DNA of 64,000 nucleotides, taken from contig NC_133911.1 of NCBI RefSeq assembly GCF_964199755.1, positions 1,577,001 to 1,641,000 of the forward strand, written 5' to 3'. A model generated the notes under the pieces. It saw nothing but the letters and a program-made list of their open reading frames with translations, was not told where the DNA came from and made no database searches. Position 1 is the first letter of the stretch; each line of letters opens with the position of its first letter. Made by a program: the position numbers and the translations under genes. Shown here piece after piece: positions 55,566 through 64,000 of this stretch. The stretch is from Larus michahellis (lineage: Eukaryota; Chordata; Aves; Charadriiformes; Laridae).

Positions 55566-58500
55566 GAGTGGAAGGGCATGAAGACCCTGGGGAAGGTCTT
55601 GGCCAAGGCAATGGTGCTTGGGCAGAGGTACTGTCATCCCCCCCGTGACCTCTCAGGTCTGGCCGCATCCCCTACCCGCAACCCCACCACTTCTTTAGCA
55701 CCACCACCAGCTAGCCGGCCTGAGTTCCCCCCATCGCCCAACATTTCCCCATCTTGGAAGGTCCCCAGATCCATTAATTATCCATGACTCAACCGAGAAC
55801 CTGAGCCAACAGCGCGAAAACTCCCCTTTTATCTGATTTTCAGCTGTTGACACCTAGCAGTTGCTGCTCAACGCTGGTGCCACCCCGAAACGGGATACCA
55901 GGAGAGACTGGAACATCTCGGAGCTTCCCTGATGTCCTTTAGGCCACCGGCGTCCATCCCCGATGCCGGCGAGTTCCCCCTCGTTGGGTTTATTTTCATC
56001 GGTACTTTCGCTTCCTCCCGCAGCGCCGGGGCTTTCGGCTGCTGGGATTTTATTTTTTTTTTTTTGCTGTGATTATGAAACTGGTGGTTTTAAATCTCTG
56101 CACCATTTTTAGGTGATTCCGGACTTCTGCGGGAGGCGGGGGTTGTCCAACCCCAAATCTGCGGTGGGACGACACGGTGTGGCTCACCCCTGACCTCGGG
56201 GGGGTCCATCAAGGGTCAGTGAACATCTCCCGGGAACGTCCTTGTGGAGACCAGCTGAGAGATAAGCCACGCTCTGGGCTTTTTTTCCGACCCTACGTTG
56301 GGTGGATTTAATCTTGGGTGTGGGAAAGGGGCCCCTTTCCTGGGGAGGTGGTTGGTATGCAGGGATTAAAAAAAAAAATTAAAATAATAATAATAAAACT
56401 GTGCCCGTCTCCATCCTGGGTTGCAAAATGGAGGAAATAGGCGCTTGCCTTCCGAAAAAAATATGGTTCCAAGGCTGGTTTTGCCCCCGGGGTAGATCCG
56501 ACCGCGATTAAAAGGAGGGGAAGGCAAGAACGGAGGTAAATCACCGCCGTAAAGCACCGCTGCGGGGGGTTCGGCAAAGCTGCGGGGCTGCTACACCTGC
56601 GCCTTCCCCCCGCAACCGCGGCTCCTTCCCATTTTGGCATCACTGTGAAGCCGGATCCATCCGGCACAAAACCCCCCCGGGTGGCCCAGTGGAGAAAGGG
56701 AGATGGTTACGGAGGACAATGTGGGATGTCCTGGTTGGGACAGTCCCCGAGAGGCGACGCGGGGCTCATGTCAAGCTTTTTCGGTGTCCCCAAAGCTTTT
56801 GTCCCTGTCTTCAGGACACCGGGAAGGAAATCCTTCGGGAAAAGCCCCTCCGAAACTCCTCCGTCCCGCCCGCCTGCTCGGTTCCTTCGCAAGAAATCCC
56901 TCATTTTCCATAAAAAGCTGGTGAAAGCATCCGCCACCAGCCCTGGAGGAGGTTTCCCCGCGACGGGTGTCCACGCCAGGCATCGGTGATGCCGGCGTTC
57001 CTGGCGCTGCTTGGGCCGGGTGGTGAAAATCCTCATTCCCGGTTTCTCGGGGTCAAGGAACGCATAAAATGGGTTTTTTCAGCCCAGATTCCTGGCGGTC
57101 GGGAGGGCCGGGCACCGCGGTCCTCGGCGGTGCTGGCGTGAAGCCGGTGGGGGGGTGTTTGGTGGCGGGGGGGCGGGGAGGGAAATGAAGGTGCGTGAAT
57201 TTCCCTTTCTCCCTGCAAATGGGAGGGCCGCTTGGTTCTAATTAGGTAATGAGTTAATTAGGATTAATTAGTTAATGTTTGCAAAGCACTTAGGAGATGA
57301 GAAGTGCCAGCGTGGGGCGATGGGCTGCGGTGACACGGCGAGGGATGGCCATCCCTTAGCCAAAAGCCGTGCCGGGATGGAATCACGGATGCCGGGATCC
57401 CAGCGGGCACGTCCCGGCGTGCCCACCCCGCCGGCATCCGGCGGCGGAGGTAGGGAGGGGAGAGAAAATTCCAGCAGGGCGGCTCGGGGGCCTCCCTTCC
57501 CGCCGGCATCCCGCCGGCACACGCGGCACACGTGGGAAGGAGCTGGGTTTTCCCTGCCCGGCGGGCGCCTCGCCGCGCTTTGCCGGATCAACCGGACCCT
57601 CGCTCCGTCTTGGCATCCTCTGGCACTCCAGAGCCCCAAAAAAATCCAGGAATCAAGGCATGGTGGAGCCCCTCCCTGCTCACGCCGGGGTTACCGAGAG
57701 GTAACGAAGCCAATTTACTAATTAACCGGGATTAATTTCCCTGTTTGCCCAAACACACCCACCCCGCGGTTTCCCTTCGTTGCCGGAGGAGCCACCGGGA
57801 TGAGCGGCGGCAATCCCGGCTGGTCACCACGTGCTCCAGCCACACGATGCTCTCCCTCGCCCAAAATTCCCAGCGATTTCGGCCACACGCTTGGGATACA
57901 AATTAAATAATAATCCGTTAACGAGCGGGGATGGGACCCCCAGCCCTGAATCTGGATTTGGGGTGAAAAAAGGTTGGTTTTGTTTTTTTTTCTCCGGCAG
58001 AGCCGGCGCAGCTCTTTGATGATTTCATTTCAGCCGTTCCTCGGTCCCCCGTGGGTCCCGGAGGGGAGACAAGACCTGAATTCCTAATGCAGAAAAACAA
58101 GCAGAAATAAAAAAAAAAAACCCAAAAAAGAAAAACCCAACAAAAAATCAAAACCCAAAAAACCCCAAACTCCTCTGGGTTTGTTATGATTTTTTTTGGC
58201 TTTTTCCAAGCTTTTTCGGGCCTTTTGGGAAGAGGAACGAAGCGGGTGGTTGTTCCCTGAGAGGAGGGGAAAGGATTTAGAGGGGGGTGGTGGGGAAAAG
58301 GCGGGGGGGGGGGGTGCCCGGGGCGGGGGGGTGCGGGGCGATCCGGCGGCGAGAGCCGAGGAGTTTGTTCCCTTTGGCTCCCGGCCAGGCCTTCCCGCCG
58401 CCTCCGGAATGTGCAGCTTAAACCCCCCCCCGGGAATTGCATGTGTGTTGCCCCCCCCTCCACCTCGATTCCATCTCCGTCTTCCCGGCCCCACAGCCCC

Positions 58501-58924
58501 GCCGCCATCCCCCTCCTCCCCCTGGGGCTGGGGGTCCCGTCCCCTGCCCAGCTCCAGGGGGGAACAAACGGGTCCCCAGGGTTCCGTGGGGTCTTTCGGG
58601 GGAGAAGCCTCGCCGTGGGGCGGCCAGCGTCGCTATGGGGCAGCCAGCGTTGCCGCGGGGCAGCCGGCACTGGCAAACCCCTCCAGTCCCCATAGGTCCC
58701 CGTAGGTCCCACCATGGCCAAGCACGGTGACACGGGAGGGGACAGCGGACGCTCATCGTCCAACACTCCTCTCAAGGTGTTTTTTGGCCAAATTGGTAAA
58801 ATTTGGGGAAAGCCCGGTGTTTTCTTGGCAATACCAGTGGGAGCGTCACCTGGGGTGTCCCCTGTCCCCACGGGTCCCCTGGTGCTCTGGCAGGGGGTGG
58901 GATGGGGGCAGTGGTGGTGGGCAC
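55566..58924. other. Intergenic sequence, no gene recognised
   Basis: About 3.4 kb of mostly unique sequence between the ZNF362 and TRIM62 promoters, with a short AATAAT stretch near 56370-56398 and an A-rich stretch near 58108-58165. No conserved frame seen. Confidence 0.45.
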
Positions 58925-59920
58925 GGAGAGCTGGGGGGCGGACAGATGGAAGGATGGAGGGACAAAGGGAGGGAGGGAGGGACAGACAGAGGGACAAAAG
59001 GATGGAGGGATGGATGGAGGCAGGGAGAGAGGGATGGAGGGACACAGGGATGGAGGGATGGACAGATGGAGGGACCAACGGATGGATGGAGGCAGGAATG
59101 GAGGGAGGGACAGATGGAGGGACAGAGGGATGGAGGGATGGATGGATGGAGGCAGGGATGGAGGGAGGGACGGACAGAAGGACAGAGGGATGGAGGAAGG
59201 GATGGACACATGGATGGAGAGACGGAGGGACGGAGGGATGGAAAGATGGATAGATGGAGGAAGGGATGGACAGATGGATGGGGAGATGGAGGGATGGAGG
59301 GACTGAGGGATGGAGGGAAGGAAGGACAGATGGATGGAGGGACAAAGGGATGGAGGGATGGATAGATGGATGGAAGGATGGACGAAGGGATGGAGGAAGG
59401 GATGGACAGATGGATGGGGAGATGGAGGGGTTGAGGGACTGAGGGATGGAGGGAAGGATTCACAGCTGAATAGACATATGGATGGAGGGACAGAGAGATG
59501 GACAGATGGAGGGATAGATGGACAGAGGGACAGATGGATGGAGAGATGTATCGACAGATGGAGGATTGGAGGGACTGAGGGAAGGATGGACAGATGGATG
59601 GAGGAACAAAGGGATGGACAGATGGATGGATGGACAGATGAAGGGATGGACAGACAGTGGGACAGAGGGATGGACAGACGGATGGAGGGGAGGATGGACA
59701 GAAAAATGAAGGGAGGGATGGGCAGATGGAGAGACCGAGGGATGGAAGGATAGACAGATGGATGGAGGGACAAAGGGATGGAGGGATGGACAGAGAGCGA
59801 TGGAGGGGTGGGTGGATGGATGGACAGTGGGACAGCAGGATGGATGGAGAGACAGCAGGACGGAGGGACAGGGGGACAGAGGGACGGACGGACGGAGGGA
59901 CAGCAGAACGGACCGAGGGC
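58925..59920. repeat. GGAN-type purine-rich array upstream of TRIM62
   Basis: About 1 kb of GATGGAGGGACAGAGGGATG-like sequence built from GGAT, GGAG, GGAC and AGAC tetramers. Nearly all purine on the plus strand apart from regular T and C. Long Trp/Asp/Gly-rich (plus) and Ser/Pro-rich (minus) frames are artefacts. Confidence 0.95.
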
Positions 59921-59984
59921 TGGGTGGTCGAAGGGGCGGCGGCTGGACGGACAGAGGGACGGTTGGAGGGGCCAGGACGCGGGC

Positions 59985-60310
59985 GGGGCCGCAGCCCCTT
60001 TAAGAGCCTCCCCCCAGCGCTGCCGCGGCCCCTTTAAGCGCCCCCCCCCCGCGGGCGGGCGGTGGTACGCGCCGATGGGCCGCGCCGCGCGGGGGACAAT
60101 GGGGCGGGGGCGGCACCACTGTGGCCGCGGGGGGGGGGGGGGGGGGGCAGGAAGTGCCGTGCGGCCCCGCCCCCCCCCGTCCTCCTCCTCCACCTCCTCC
60201 TCCTCCTCGCCCACCCCCGCCTGTCGCGCCGGGGCGCGCTGTGAGGCGGCGGCGGGGGGATCTCTGCCCCCGCACCGGACACCGGCACCGGCACGGCCCG
60301 CGGTTGGGTG
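59985..60310 (+). promoter_or_regulatory. TRIM62: Putative TRIM62 promoter and leader exon
   Basis: CpG island with GC boxes near 59975-60110, a long G-run near 60130-60147 directly followed by an ETS-type CAGGAAGTG at 60148-60156, and a leader that may end at 60307 before GTGAGG. The exact exon is not established; the first coding exon has a clear acceptor at 61701-61703, so an upstream leader exon is needed. Confidence 0.5.
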
Positions 60311-60589
60311 AGGGCAGCGGGCACCGGCGGCTGGGGAAGGCGGGGGGCGGCTTCGAACCCGAGGCTTGGAGGGACGCGGGGCGGGGAGCGGGCTCGAACC
60401 CGGGTCCTCCCGGGAGCTGGGAGGGGGCTGGGGTGGTCTCGAACCCGGGTCCCCCTGTTGCAGTCTCCCGGCAGCCTCGCCGCCGGGTGCCCCATCGCAG
60501 CCGCTCCCCTGGCTGCCCTCGTTGCAGCCCCCCCCCCCCCACACCCCGCACCCCGGCCTCCCCCACATCAGCTGCGCCCCCTTTGCCCC

Positions 60590-64000
<3,411 letters not shown>

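Noticed and set aside
60350-60452. Three CTCGAACCCGGG-like motifs resembling tRNA T-arms on the minus strand
   Set aside because: No matching acceptor, D or anticodon stems around any copy; they are part of local GC-rich repeats in TRIM62 intron 1.
58772-60568. 598-residue minus-strand Ser/Pro-rich frame
   Set aside because: Antisense of the GGAN array and the TRIM62 promoter; composition only.

Overview
This window is vertebrate nuclear DNA, almost certainly from a bird. It is very GC-rich, packed with minisatellites, has short introns full of C or G runs, and carries a fragment resembling the 3' end of a CR1 LINE. It holds three recognisable protein-coding genes in a known vertebrate order: PHC2 (+ strand), ZNF362 (- strand) and the 5' part of TRIM62 (+ strand). 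In human these genes sit together on 1p35.1 in the matching relative order. I recognised them by matching exon translations to the remembered human proteins; no database search was run. The exon chains were joined by hand at GT/AG sites and stay in frame: PHC2 gives 802 codons plus stop, ZNF362 403 codons plus stop, and TRIM62 292 codons before the window ends.

Layout. 1-22.2 kb: no gene I can support. It is a chain of tandem arrays with units of 21, 25, 11 (with an 88-bp higher-order unit), 19, 15, about 20 and about 95 bp, plus an assembly gap at 16041-16240 whose two flanks are copies of each other. 22.2-37 kb: PHC2, with a CpG-island promoter at about 22.2-22.6 kb and a second internal promoter at about 33.0-33.3 kb that would make a short isoform starting at 34443. 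37-38.9 kb: a minisatellite between the convergent 3' ends of PHC2 and ZNF362. 38.9-53.5 kb: ZNF362 on the minus strand, with a 2.8-kb VNTR in one intron, a long upstream leader/intron region, and a CpG-island promoter near 53.0-53.5 kb. 53.5-60 kb: intergenic, with a 19-bp C-rich array and a GGAN-type purine array. 60-64 kb: TRIM62 from its CpG island through the RING, B-box and coiled-coil exons; the PRY/SPRY exon lies beyond the window.

The proteins are a Polycomb PRC1 subunit (PHC2), a six-finger C2H2 transcription factor (ZNF362) and a RING E3 ubiquitin ligase (TRIM62). They are conserved neighbours, not parts of one pathway. I found no new protein system. What stands out is the architecture: about twenty unrelated tandem-repeat families in 64 kb, promoters squeezed between arrays, introns that are long mostly where they hold arrays, an ATGA-overlapping upstream ORF at the short PHC2 start, and no A3GALT2 between PHC2 and ZNF362.
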